A DNA stretch of 64,000 bases. Origin: Flavimaricola marinus (lineage in GTDB: Bacteria > Pseudomonadota > Alphaproteobacteria > Rhodobacterales > Rhodobacteraceae). The stretch lies in NCBI RefSeq assembly GCF_900184895.1, contig NZ_FXZK01000001.1:682001-746000 (forward strand). Direction: 5' to 3'. The position numbers were made by a program, and so were the translations under genes. Each line of letters begins with the position of its first letter. Position 1 is the first letter of the stretch. The notes under the pieces are model-generated. The model was given only the letters and a program-made list of their open reading frames with translations. It made no database searches and was not told the origin of the DNA. Below, piece by piece: positions 35,435 through 44,092 of the stretch.

Positions 35435-36289
35435 ATGCGCCACCCCATCAGGTTTCTAATCCCGGTCGCTGGGCTGATCGCCCTCGTGGCCTGTGACTCC
35501 ACCAGCGACGCAGAAGTCAGCCGGGCTTTGCAGGACGTCAACGTGGTTGATGAATCCAACCTCAACGACGTGATGCTGACCGTGGCCGACCCGAACGAAG
35601 CGGTCGCCTACTTCCAGCGGTCGCTGGCCGATAACCCCGACAGGATCGACCTCATGCGCGGGCTTGGCCTGTCGATGATCCGGGCCGGGCGCCCGACCGA
35701 GGCGATCCCCGCATGGCAGAACGTGGTCGCCCACCCCGAGGCGACGCCGTCCGACAGCGTGGAACTGGCCGATGCGCTGATCCGGGCCAACCGCTGGGAC
35801 GAAGCCGAAGCCGTGCTCGACAGCGTGCCGCCCACCCACGAGACGTTCAAACGCTACCGGCTCGAAGCCATGGTCGCCGACAGCAACGAGGAATGGGGCA
35901 ACGCCGACAGCTTCTATGAAATCGCCGTGGGGCTGACGACAACCCCGGCCGGCGTGCTGAATAACTGGGGCTTTTCCAAGCTGACGCGCGGTGATTACCG
36001 GGATGCAGAGCGGCTGTTCACCGACGCCCTGCGGCACGAACCCAACCTGTTCACCGCCAAGAACAACCTCGTTCTGGCCCGTGGGGCGCAGCGCAACTAC
36101 GATCTGCCGGTCATCGCGATGACCCAGATCGAACGGGCGCAGCTGCTCTACACTCTGGCGCTGACAGCGATCAAGCAAAGCGATCTGACCATCGGCAAGG
36201 GTCTGCTGCAAGAAGCGATCGAAACCCATCCGCAGCACTTCGAAGAGGCCGTCCGGGCGCTTCGGGCGCTCGAGGATGACGCGACTTGA
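35435..36289 (+). CDS. Second TPR lipoprotein of the tad locus
   Basis: 284 residues, lipobox LVAC20. TPR-type helices cover most of the chain (AVAYFQRSLADNPDRIDLMR, PAGVLNNWGFSKLTRGDYRD, AERLFTDALRHEPNLFTAKN). It ends in an acidic tail. Its stop codon overlaps the TTG start of the prepilin peptidase. Two successive TPR lipoproteins are common in tad loci of this group; the division of labour with TadD is unknown. Confidence 0.85.
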   Translation: MRHPIRFLIPVAGLIALVACDSTSDAEVSRALQDVNVVDESNLNDVMLTVADPNEAVAYFQRSLADNPDRIDLMRGLGLSMIRAGRPTEAIPAWQNVVAHPEATPSDSVELADALIRANRWDEAEAVLDSVPPTHETFKRYRLEAMVADSNEEWGNADSFYEIAVGLTTTPAGVLNNWGFSKLTRGDYRDAERLFTDALRHEPNLFTAKNNLVLARGAQRNYDLPVIAMTQIERAQLLYTLALTAIKQSDLTIGKGLLQEAIETHPQHFEEAVRALRALEDDAT

Positions 36290-36777
36290 TCACCACCGCG
36301 ACCACGGCCCTCTGGTTTCTGCCCGCCGTCATCCCGATCAGCCTCTACGTGGCCTATTCGGACCTGTCCAAGATGATCATCCCGAACAAGGCGGTATACG
36401 CCTTGGTCGCGGCCTTTGCGGTGCTGGGGCTGCTGGCCCTGCCGTTCCCGGATTACCTCTGGCGCTGGTCGCATCTGGTCGTGGTGCTGGTCATCGGAAT
36501 CGCGATGAACGCCGCCCGGCTGCTCGGGGCCGGTGACGCCAAGTTCTCGGCCGCCGCAGCACCCTTCATCGCCCTTGGCGATTGGACCATCGTGCTCTCG
36601 CTGTTCACCGTCTTCGTGCTGGTCAGCGTCATCGGACACCGGATCGCCAAGGCCACGCCGCTGCGCAATCTGGCGCCCGATTGGAAAAGCTGGTCGCAAG
36701 GCAAACGGTTCCCGATGGGGCTGCCTCTGGCGGCCACGCTCACCGGGTATCTGGTGTTGGCCGTCATCCGGGGCTGA
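36286..36777 (+). CDS. cpaA: Prepilin peptidase CpaA (TadV)
   Basis: 163 residues from a TTG at 36286 that overlaps the previous stop (TTGA). The two catalytic aspartates of type IV prepilin peptidases are D26 in YSDLSKMIIPN and D84 in GAGDAK. Several membrane spans surround them. No N-terminal methylase domain is present, as usual for the Tad type. It should cleave the three pilins after Gly14. Confidence 0.92.
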   Translation: MITTATTALWFLPAVIPISLYVAYSDLSKMIIPNKAVYALVAAFAVLGLLALPFPDYLWRWSHLVVVLVIGIAMNAARLLGAGDAKFSAAAAPFIALGDWTIVLSLFTVFVLVSVIGHRIAKATPLRNLAPDWKSWSQGKRFPMGLPLAATLTGYLVLAVIRG

Positions 36778-36902
36778 CGGCCGTACGACGCCGCAGAACC
36801 GCACCACAGCCTCCCTCATTTCGCCACAAAGGGCCTGCTTAATCGGGCCAACCTCCACACCCGCGCGGGCGTGGACCCTTTTGGCCAATGGGGCAGAGCA
36901 CA

Positions 36903-38213
36903 ATGAATATGCAAGTCAGCGGCGTCATGGCGCCACCCGCACCGAAAACCATCGACGGGATGCAACTCCCGCTCGTGATGATGCGGGACATCCTGCTCAA
37001 GACCATGTTCCGCAAGAACGTGACGCATGTGACCGAACTGGCGCGGGCGATCTGCCTGCCGATCCCGGTCACGCAAGAGCTTGTCGACCTCGCGCGCAGC
37101 CAGAAGCTGCTCGAAGCGATGGGCACCATGCACGCCACCTCCAGCGCCGAAATGGCCTATCAGCTCACCGATGCCGGCAAGGCCCGCGCCCTCGACGCGC
37201 TGTCGCAGTCGGAATATTTCGGGGCGATGCCGGTCCCGCTCGACGTTTACCGCGAACAGGTGCAACGGCAATCAATCCGCAACATTCAGGTCACGCGGGA
37301 TCAACTCCTCGCCGCGATGGGGCACCTGATCCTGCCCAAGGAGCTGCTCGACCACCTCGGCCCCGCCGTCGGCGCCGGTCGCTCGATCCTGATGTATGGC
37401 CCGCCCGGCAACGGGAAATCCTCGATCTCCAACGGTATTCGGGATGCGCTCGGCGACAAGATCTATGTGCCTCGCGCCATCGAATACGCCGGTCAGGTGA
37501 TCACCGTCTATGACCCCATCGTGCACTCGGCCGCCGAAGAGGACGTGGACGACCCCAACGCGCTCCGCCGCACCTCCGGCCGGTTCGACACGCGCTATGT
37601 GCGCTGCGAACGGCCCACCGTCGTGACGGGCGGTGAACTGTCGTTGTCGATGCTCGATCTGGTCTACAACCCCGTCGCGCGGACCTATCAGGCGCCGCTG
37701 CAAATGAAATCCACCGGCGGCATCTTCATCGTCGACGACCTTGGCCGCCAGAAAGAACCGCCGCAGGCCATCGTCAACCGCTGGATCGTGCCGCTCGAAG
37801 AAAACCGCGACATTCTGGCCCTGCAATCGGGTGAGAAGTTCGAGGTGCCTTTCGACACGCTGGTGATCTTCTCGACCAACTTCCACCCCAACGAAATCTT
37901 CGACAAAGCGGCCCTTCGCCGGATCTTCTTCAAAATCAAGGTCGACGGCCCCGATCAGGAGGACTTCCTCAAGATCTTCGCGATGGTCGCCCGCAAGCGC
38001 AAGATGCCGCTCGACGAAGAGGCGCTGATCCATCTGTTGCAGGTGAAATACCCCACGATCGACAACATCTACGCCAACTATCAGCCGATCTTCCTGATCG
38101 ACCAGATGATCTCGATCTGCGAATTCGAGGGCATCCCCTACCAGATGTCCCCCGAACTCATCGACCGGGCATGGGCCAACATGTTCGTCCGCGAAGAAGA
38201 AATCGTGCATTAG
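36903..38213 (+). CDS. AAA family ATPase downstream of the tad locus
   Basis: 436 residues from the ATG at 36903 (MNMQVSGVMAPPAPK), which has a weak GGGGCAG site; another ATG at 36888 is possible. An N-terminal helical, winged-helix-like region (20-110) precedes an AAA module with Walker A GPPGNGKSS at about 166-174, Walker B IFIVDDLGRQ, and LVIFSTNFHPNEIFDKAALR with the arginine-finger region. It resembles chaperone-like ATPases found near tad genes in alphaproteobacteria. Function is not established. The gap to cpaA is 125 nt. Confidence 0.82.
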   Translation: MNMQVSGVMAPPAPKTIDGMQLPLVMMRDILLKTMFRKNVTHVTELARAICLPIPVTQELVDLARSQKLLEAMGTMHATSSAEMAYQLTDAGKARALDALSQSEYFGAMPVPLDVYREQVQRQSIRNIQVTRDQLLAAMGHLILPKELLDHLGPAVGAGRSILMYGPPGNGKSSISNGIRDALGDKIYVPRAIEYAGQVITVYDPIVHSAAEEDVDDPNALRRTSGRFDTRYVRCERPTVVTGGELSLSMLDLVYNPVARTYQAPLQMKSTGGIFIVDDLGRQKEPPQAIVNRWIVPLEENRDILALQSGEKFEVPFDTLVIFSTNFHPNEIFDKAALRRIFFKIKVDGPDQEDFLKIFAMVARKRKMPLDEEALIHLLQVKYPTIDNIYANYQPIFLIDQMISICEFEGIPYQMSPELIDRAWANMFVREEEIVH

Positions 38214-38217
38214 CGCG

Positions 38218-38275
38218 AAATCGCAAGGCGATTTAGCGACAGTGCGGGAAAGCGATTGGCCCTCTTCGGGCCAAT
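38218..38275. other. Two small hairpins between convergent genes
   Basis: Between the ATPase stop (38213) and the ankyrin gene stop (38315) are a perfect 7-bp stem with a 3-nt loop (38218-38234) and a perfect 8-bp stem with a 5-nt loop (38255-38275). Neither has a clear T-run, so they may be weak bidirectional terminators. Confidence 0.45.
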
Positions 38276-38314
38276 TGCGGCCGGCACCCGGCCGAGGTCA
38301 TCCCCAACCAATCC

Positions 38315-38878
38315 CTACCGCCGCCTCATGGCCTCTTTCAAAAGTGCCTCGACCTCTTTTGGCGCCCGCGCATACCGCACCAAATCAATAGGCTTCCCGG
38401 ATATATGCTCCGCATCCTCCGCATGCGGATCGGCCCCACACGCCAAAAGATGGGCAATGACCTTCGGAGACGACCGAAAAACAGCCGCATGCAAAACTGT
38501 CTCATCCAAAGTCATCCGCTGATTTATCCGCGCGCCCGCCGCGAGCAACAGATCAATGATCGCAATCGTCAGATCCGACTTGTTCACCTTCAACGGCAGC
38601 GACTCTGTCTCCACCTCAAGCGCGGATTTCAGCGGGATATATCCCTCACCGTCCTGATAGTTGACGTCCGGCCCCTTGCTCAGGACCCACGCAATCGTGT
38701 CGAGATTGCAGGTGTGGATCGCATTGGTCAGCCATTGGCGGCTGAGTAAATCGTCGAGCCCCAACGGAAACGGCGGGTTCTCTGTGGCGATCAATTCCAA
38801 CATCGCAATATCGCCCTCCGTCATCGAGTCATGCACCAGATAAAAGAAGTCGACATGCGGCTGTTTTTCGATATCCAT
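38315..38878 (-). CDS. Ankyrin-repeat protein
   Basis: 187 residues from the ATG at 38878, with a GGAGGTGG ribosome site; the frame upstream to 38926 lacks one. Ankyrin-type units are seen around TCNLDTIAWVLSKGPDVNYQ, LTIAIIDLLLAAGARINQRM and DETVLHAAVFRSSPKVIAHL-LACGADPHAED. No signal peptide or catalytic domain. Such small cytoplasmic ankyrin proteins are thought to bind other proteins; the partner is unknown. Codon use is less GC-rich than its neighbours, which hints at later acquisition. Confidence 0.78.
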   Translation of the reverse strand: MDIEKQPHVDFFYLVHDSMTEGDIAMLELIATENPPFPLGLDDLLSRQWLTNAIHTCNLDTIAWVLSKGPDVNYQDGEGYIPLKSALEVETESLPLKVNKSDLTIAIIDLLLAAGARINQRMTLDETVLHAAVFRSSPKVIAHLLACGADPHAEDAEHISGKPIDLVRYARAPKEVEALLKEAMRRR

Positions 38879-38951
38879 TCGCCACCTCCGCACCAAGCTG
38901 TCCCGGACTCTACAAGAACAGGCCAATCCGTCAATTCCACGTCGCCGTCAC

Positions 38952-39005
38952 GTAAGGTGGGTCAAAATCCACCCTACGTGTAAGGTGGGTTTAAACCCAA
39001 CTTAC
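38952..39005. repeat. Tandem pair of 26-bp imperfect palindromes
   Basis: Two 26-bp palindromes, 38952-38977 and 38980-39005, share the left arm GTAAGGTGGGT. The arms differ by two G-T-type mismatches in the first and one mismatch in the second. They are 2 nt apart, in the divergent gap between the ankyrin gene and the helicase gene. Confidence 0.8.
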
Positions 39006-39040
39006 CTTGACGCCGCTGCGTGCACTGCCACCTATAGGCC

Positions 39041-41449
39041 ATGACCGCCCTGCCCCCCGCCTTTCACGACTGGTTCACCTCCCGCGGATGGGCGCTCCAC
39101 CCGCACCAGCAGGCGATGCTCGACCGGGCCGACGCCCCTGCCCTGCTGCTCATCGCCCCCACCGGCGGGGGCAAGACGCTGGCGGGCTTCCTGCCCAGCC
39201 TCGCCGAACTGGCCGATGGCACGCACCAAGGGCTGCACACGCTCTACGTCAGCCCGCTCAAGGCGCTCGCGGCCGACATAAAGCGCAACCTGACGACCCC
39301 CGTCACCGAAATGGGGCTGCCCATTAGGATCGAAGACCGAACCGGAGACACCTCCTACACAAAGAAGCGGCGCCAAAGGGCCGATCCGCCCCACATCCTG
39401 CTGACGACGCCCGAAAGCCTCGCCCTGCTCACCAGCTACGAAGACGCCCCGCGGATGTTCGCAGGGCTCAGCCGGGTGATCATCGACGAAATCCACGCAT
39501 TGTCAGAGAGCAAGCGGGGCGATCAACTGATGCTCGCCCTGTCGCGGCTGCAGGCGATGGCCCCCGGCCTGCGCCGCGTCGGGCTGTCGGCCACCGTCGA
39601 AGACCCGGACGCCATCGCCCGGCAACTGGCACGGCACCCCGACGCTTGCGAGATCCTGCACGCCGATCCGGGGCCGAACCCGGATATCTCGATGCTGACG
39701 ACCGAAGAGCTTCCGCCCTGGGCCGGCGGCGGTGCGGCCTACGCGATCCCCGCCGTGCTCGAGCAGGTCAAACGGCACAAGACGACGCTGATCTTTCACA
39801 ACACCCGCGCGCAGGCCGAGATCTTCTTTCACAACCTCTGGCTCGCCAATACCGACGATCTGCCGATCGGCATCCACCACGGCAGCCTCGACCGGGAACA
39901 GCGGGCCAAGGTGGAATCCGCGATGGTCGCCGGGCACCTGCGGGCCATCGTCTGCACCGGCTCGCTCGATCTCGGCATCGACTGGGGCGACGTCGATCTG
40001 GTGATCCAGATCGGCGCTCCGAAAAACGTCAAGCGGCTGATCCAGCGGATCGGGCGGGCCAACCACCGCTACAACGCGCCCTCCAAGGCGCTGCTGGTGC
40101 CCGCCAACCGGTTCGAGATCGTCGAATGCGTCGCCGCCCTGGAGGCGGCCCGCGAGCATGACCTCGACGGAGACCCACGCGGCCCCGGCCCCCGTGACGT
40201 GCTCTGCCAGCACATTCTGATCCGGGCCTGCGCCGGACCGTTCTACGCCACGGAGCTGTTCCGCGAAGTCAAAACCGTCGGTGCCTACTCCGACCTGTCG
40301 CGCGCCGCCTTCGACGACTGCCTCGAGTTCTGCGCCACCGGCGGCTATGCGCTCCGGGCCTACGACCGTTGGCAACGGCTCAAGGAAACCGATGGGCTCT
40401 GGCACCTGCGCGACCCGCGCTCGGCGCTGCGGATCCGCATGAACATCGGGACGATTCAGGACACTGACACGCTCAAGGTGCGGTTCAAGGGCAGCTTCAA
40501 ACCGCTGGGCGAGATCGAAGAGAGCTTTGCCGCCACGCTGACGCCCGGCGACACCTTCCTGATCGGCGGGCAGGTGGTGCGCTACGAGGGTTTGCGCGAG
40601 ATGACCGTCGAGGTCAGCCGCCGGGCGGACAAAAAGCCCAAGATCGCCACCTTCATGGGCACCAAATTCGCCACCTCGACCCAGCTTCAGGCGCGGATCC
40701 TGCGGATGTTTCAGCAAGATACGTGGCCCGAATTGCCGCAGCACACCGCCGATTGGCTGGCGCTGCAACGCGAGGTCAGCCGGATGCCCGAAGCAGACAG
40801 GATCCTCGTGGAATCCTTCCCCTTCGATGGGCGCGAGCACACCTGCTTCTACGGCTTTGCCGGACGGAATGCCCAGCAAACGCTGGGGCTGCTCGTCACC
40901 AAACGGATGGAGGATCTGGGGCTGAGCCCGCTGGGCTTTGTCGCCACGGACTACGCCACGCTGGTCTGGGGGCTGGAACGGGTGGACGACCCGACGCCGC
41001 TGTTTACCGGCGAGAACCTGCGCGACGGGTTCGAGACATGGCTGTCCGGCAACGCGGTGATGAAAAAGACCTTTCGGACCGTCGCCAACATCGCCGGGCT
41101 GATCGAGCGCAACCAGCCACAGGGCAAGAAGACCGGGCGGCAGGCCACGTTTTCCAGCGACATCCTCTACGACACCCTGCACAAGTACGATCCCGATCAC
41201 CTGATGATGCGGATCACCCGCGAGGAAGCCCTTCAGGGGCTCGTCGATTTCGGGAGGATCGAAGAGATGATCGCACGGACAGCGGGACGGATCGACCATG
41301 TGACGCTCGACCGGGTCACGCCGCTGGCCGCGCCCATGCTGCTCGAGGTCGGGCGGGTGCCGATTGCCGGCGAGGGCCGGGACAGGATCGTCGCGGAGAC
41401 AGCGGCCAAGCTGATGCAAGAGGCGGGGCTGGACGACGGAGGAGCCTAG
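39041..41449 (+). CDS. Ligase-associated DEXH-box helicase (Lhr-like)
   Basis: 802 residues. The superfamily 2 motifs are clear: APTGGGKT (39-46), DEIH (149-152) in VIIDEIHALSESKRGDQL, GLSATVEDP, TLIFHNTRAQAEIFFHNLW, CTGSLDLGIDWGDVD and QRIGRANHR. Length and C-terminal architecture fit the Lhr-type helicase that accompanies a bacterial ATP-dependent ligase, an MBL exonuclease and PdeM in predicted DNA damage clusters. Only PdeM is nearby. Its TAG and that of the FkbM gene share the palindrome CTAG at 41446-41449. Confidence 0.92.
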   Translation: MTALPPAFHDWFTSRGWALHPHQQAMLDRADAPALLLIAPTGGGKTLAGFLPSLAELADGTHQGLHTLYVSPLKALAADIKRNLTTPVTEMGLPIRIEDRTGDTSYTKKRRQRADPPHILLTTPESLALLTSYEDAPRMFAGLSRVIIDEIHALSESKRGDQLMLALSRLQAMAPGLRRVGLSATVEDPDAIARQLARHPDACEILHADPGPNPDISMLTTEELPPWAGGGAAYAIPAVLEQVKRHKTTLIFHNTRAQAEIFFHNLWLANTDDLPIGIHHGSLDREQRAKVESAMVAGHLRAIVCTGSLDLGIDWGDVDLVIQIGAPKNVKRLIQRIGRANHRYNAPSKALLVPANRFEIVECVAALEAAREHDLDGDPRGPGPRDVLCQHILIRACAGPFYATELFREVKTVGAYSDLSRAAFDDCLEFCATGGYALRAYDRWQRLKETDGLWHLRDPRSALRIRMNIGTIQDTDTLKVRFKGSFKPLGEIEESFAATLTPGDTFLIGGQVVRYEGLREMTVEVSRRADKKPKIATFMGTKFATSTQLQARILRMFQQDTWPELPQHTADWLALQREVSRMPEADRILVESFPFDGREHTCFYGFAGRNAQQTLGLLVTKRMEDLGLSPLGFVATDYATLVWGLERVDDPTPLFTGENLRDGFETWLSGNAVMKKTFRTVANIAGLIERNQPQGKKTGRQATFSSDILYDTLHKYDPDHLMMRITREEALQGLVDFGRIEEMIARTAGRIDHVTLDRVTPLAAPMLLEVGRVPIAGEGRDRIVAETAAKLMQEAGLDDGGA

Positions 41450-42399
41450 TCCAGCGCGGCAAGCTGCGCTTCCAACTCGTGCAGTCTGGCATGGTGCCAC
41501 GCGATCTCGTGGCGCAGGCGCTGCACATGCGAGGCGTCGCGGTCCGCATGGGCCAGAAAGACCGGGGCGAGCGCCACAGGCGGATAGTCCGGCACGTTGA
41601 CCCGGTCCAGAGGATGCGGAAGCACGAGGGGCAACTGCGCCTCACGGACACGATCCTTGCGCAGAAATGTCAGCTCCATGACCCGCGAGATCAGCAGGTT
41701 CGACACGATCATCTCTTCGGTGCGGAAATTGTTGGGATGGATGTGCACGCAGGTGAAATCCTGTTCGAGCTTCGCCATGGCGGGATCGAAAACGGCATCC
41801 AGAAACGCAAAGTCAGGCAGCAGATGCAGACAATGGATCTCGATGACGATGATGCGAAACCGGCGCAGCGTCTCCGGGCTGGCATTCATCAGGTTGCGAT
41901 ATTCCGCACCCTCGATGTCCATCTGCAGGATCAGATCGGTGTCGGGCGCGGTATTCTCGCGGACCCAATCGTCCAGAACGATGGCATCCTCCGCCGGCGC
42001 GACATCCAGCCACTTCTTTTCAAAGCTCTGCATTCCCTCGATCAGAGGCGTGCGAAAGGAGCCGATATCCGAAGAGTTGTCACAGATGAACGTCTTGATT
42101 CCGTGATCGCGGACCAACTGATCCTCGAAATCCTTGAAATTGTCGCAGCCGGGGGAAAAGCAGGCTTCGATCCCGTCCAGATCGTCCGGAACCAGATAGC
42201 CGCCGTCGTCCGCCGGACCGATACGGACCAGCTCGACGCCGCAGGGGCGCGGCGCGATTCGCTTGAGGGATTGCAGGATTCGGGCGCGCTTGGCCCGGCC
42301 CTGTTCATGGCCCGCCGCAAGATCGACACCGTTGCGACCCAGCAGATCCTGCGTGACGCCGAACTGGCGAAAGATGTTCTCCGGGCTAGACACAGACAT
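41446..42399 (-). CDS. FkbM family methyltransferase
   Basis: 317 residues from the ATG at 42399 (MSVSSPENIFRQFG) with CAGGGG upstream; the frame upstream of it looks non-coding. FkbM features: LVRIGPADDGGYLVPDD, GCDNFKDFEDQL, FICDNSSDIGSF and the MDIEGAEYRNL motif. The C-terminal 50 residues are helical and His/Arg-rich (ADRDASHVQRLRHEIAWHHA). The family O-methylates sugars or polyketides; the target is unknown. It sits inverted between the helicase and pdeM genes. Confidence 0.85.
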   Translation of the reverse strand: MSVSSPENIFRQFGVTQDLLGRNGVDLAAGHEQGRAKRARILQSLKRIAPRPCGVELVRIGPADDGGYLVPDDLDGIEACFSPGCDNFKDFEDQLVRDHGIKTFICDNSSDIGSFRTPLIEGMQSFEKKWLDVAPAEDAIVLDDWVRENTAPDTDLILQMDIEGAEYRNLMNASPETLRRFRIIVIEIHCLHLLPDFAFLDAVFDPAMAKLEQDFTCVHIHPNNFRTEEMIVSNLLISRVMELTFLRKDRVREAQLPLVLPHPLDRVNVPDYPPVALAPVFLAHADRDASHVQRLRHEIAWHHARLHELEAQLAALD

Positions 42400-42516
42400 C
42401 CCCTGACGATCCCAGTCGAGTCCTAGCGGAGCATCAAGGCATTGGCCAGCGTCGCCATGCACGGCCAAGGCGCCATGGCGCTTTCACGTCGGCACAAAGG
42501 CCGGTAAGAACACAGC

Positions 42517-43221
42517 ATGAACAGCGTTGATTTCCCCCTCTGCGGCGCCATGCTGACCGCCCTGCCCTCCGGGGCGCTCTGGGATCGGAGCGCCGGCCTG
42601 CTCTGCGTCTCCGATCTGCACCTGTGCCGGTCAGAACGGGTCGCGCGCACGGCGGGGCCGATGCTGCCGCCCTACGAGAACCGGGCCACGCTCGACAGGC
42701 TGGCGGCGGATATCGAGGCGACAAAGGCGCATAGCGTGATCTGCCTCGGGGACAGCTTCGACGATCTGGCCGGGGCCGAGGCGCTGGAAGAAGATTGCCG
42801 GACCTTGCTGCTCCAGCTTCAGGCCGGCCGACGCTGGATCTGGATCGAGGGCAACCACGATCCCGGCCCCGTCGATCTGGGCGGCAGCCATCTGGCCGAA
42901 ATCACCGTGGACGGGCTCACCTACCGGCATATCGCGACCGCCGATCCGCAAGGCGAGATCTCGGGGCACTACCATCCGAAACTTTCGCTGGCGGGGCCAG
43001 CGCGACGGTGCTTCGTGTTTGATGGTGCGCGGTGCATCCTGCCCGCCTACGGGGCCTATACCGGGGGCATGTCGGCGCTCGATCCGACGCTGCGGGGGCT
43101 GTTCGATGCGCGCGCCTATGCCGTGCTCACCGGCAAACGGGCGATCCTCAGCCCGCTACCTGCTTCTTCTCTGCGGAGATCAGGCCCGCGGCGATCAGGT
43201 TTGGCCGGTAAGTTCGGCTGA
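42517..43221 (+). CDS. pdeM: Ligase-associated DNA damage response endonuclease PdeM
   Basis: 234 residues. A calcineurin-like phosphoesterase with metal ligands in VSDLHLCRSE (D33, H35), CLGDSFDD (D79), EGNHDPGP (112-115) and GHYHPK (150-153). PdeM is predicted to act with the Lhr-like helicase. The last 24 residues (from SPLPASSLRRSG) are Arg/Ser/Gly-rich and lie antisense to the 3' end of the LytTR gene (74-bp overlap), so the natural stop may have been lost or shifted. Confidence 0.9.
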   Translation: MNSVDFPLCGAMLTALPSGALWDRSAGLLCVSDLHLCRSERVARTAGPMLPPYENRATLDRLAADIEATKAHSVICLGDSFDDLAGAEALEEDCRTLLLQLQAGRRWIWIEGNHDPGPVDLGGSHLAEITVDGLTYRHIATADPQGEISGHYHPKLSLAGPARRCFVFDGARCILPAYGAYTGGMSALDPTLRGLFDARAYAVLTGKRAILSPLPASSLRRSGPRRSGLAGKFG

Positions 43222-43939
43222 CAGGGACGCGGCTGCCGTCGATCATCTCGACCATCTCGCGGCCGTTCTCCGTCACGACGCCAAGGATCGACGAGCGGAC
43301 GACCCAATGCGAACGGTGCACGCAAAATCCGTCCAGTTCCTCTGCCTCTTCGACCGCGTCGCCAAAGCGCATCAGGATGCGTTGGCTCGGCTTGCCGAGC
43401 ATAACGACCTCGACATAGTGATCCTGCACCGTCATGCGCAAAATGTCCTTGGCGGTCACGCCCTCCAGACGGCGGAGCAGGCGCGGCTCGGCTGGCTCTT
43501 CGACCACGGCAGGCTGATCGGCATTGGCCATGCTGGGCCAGTTGATCTTGATCACCCGTTGCAGCAGTGCAATGCAGGCCGTGATCGAAAACACTTCGAT
43601 CAACAGGTTTGGAAACGGCAATGTGTTGGACGTCGACATCGTCAGCGCGATCGACACGACCGGGGTAAACAGCAGCGAGAACAGGACGGAAATGATCCCG
43701 TCATGAAGCCAATGGTTCAGCTTCGGCGCCAGCGCGAAAAGCATCGCGCACAAGCCGTAGGCCACCACGAGAGCCACCGCGATCGTGCTCGGCCAGAACA
43801 AGACGCGGATCGGCAGAGCCATGGAATCGTAGGTGCCGAAAGGGCCAGCCACAACGGTCAGGACAGACGAAACGAACCAGATCCAAGGAGCAACCGGTGC
43901 TCTCAGAAGCACTAGAAATTCGTCACGTAGTCCTGCCAA
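43148..43939 (-). CDS. Membrane-anchored LytTR transcriptional regulator
   Basis: 263 residues from a TTG at 43939; the frame stays open to an ATG at 44068, but those 43 codons have low GC3 and no ribosome site, so the shorter form is preferred. Four membrane spans (for example APWIWFVSSVLTVVAG, VLFWPSTIAVALVVAYGLCA, IISVLFSLLFTPVVSIALTM, LLIEVFSITACIALLQ) are followed by a LytTR DNA-binding domain: MTVQDHYVEVVMLGKPSQRI, FGDAVEEAEELDGFCVHRSH, WVVRSSILGV and VPVSRTYRPNLIAAG. There is no receiver or kinase domain. Probably a one-component membrane sensor. Confidence 0.83.
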   Translation of the reverse strand: MAGLRDEFLVLLRAPVAPWIWFVSSVLTVVAGPFGTYDSMALPIRVLFWPSTIAVALVVAYGLCAMLFALAPKLNHWLHDGIISVLFSLLFTPVVSIALTMSTSNTLPFPNLLIEVFSITACIALLQRVIKINWPSMANADQPAVVEEPAEPRLLRRLEGVTAKDILRMTVQDHYVEVVMLGKPSQRILMRFGDAVEEAEELDGFCVHRSHWVVRSSILGVVTENGREMVEMIDGSRVPVSRTYRPNLIAAGLISAEKKQVAG

Positions 43940-44092
43940 CTTTTCCCACCCTTGTCTCTTTTTCCGGCATCGAAAGGAGGTTGACCCCAAAGCACCGTCA
44001 AAACAAGCATGAAACCTTATGACGTTGCGAAGGTAGGGGAAACCATACCCAAAACTCCCCATTTCCATCGGGAAACGGCGTGTTTTGCGGGT

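Noticed and set aside
39503-41500. A 665-codon open frame antisense to the helicase
   Set aside because: It is a GC-driven shadow of the helicase gene, without a recognisable domain or ribosome site.
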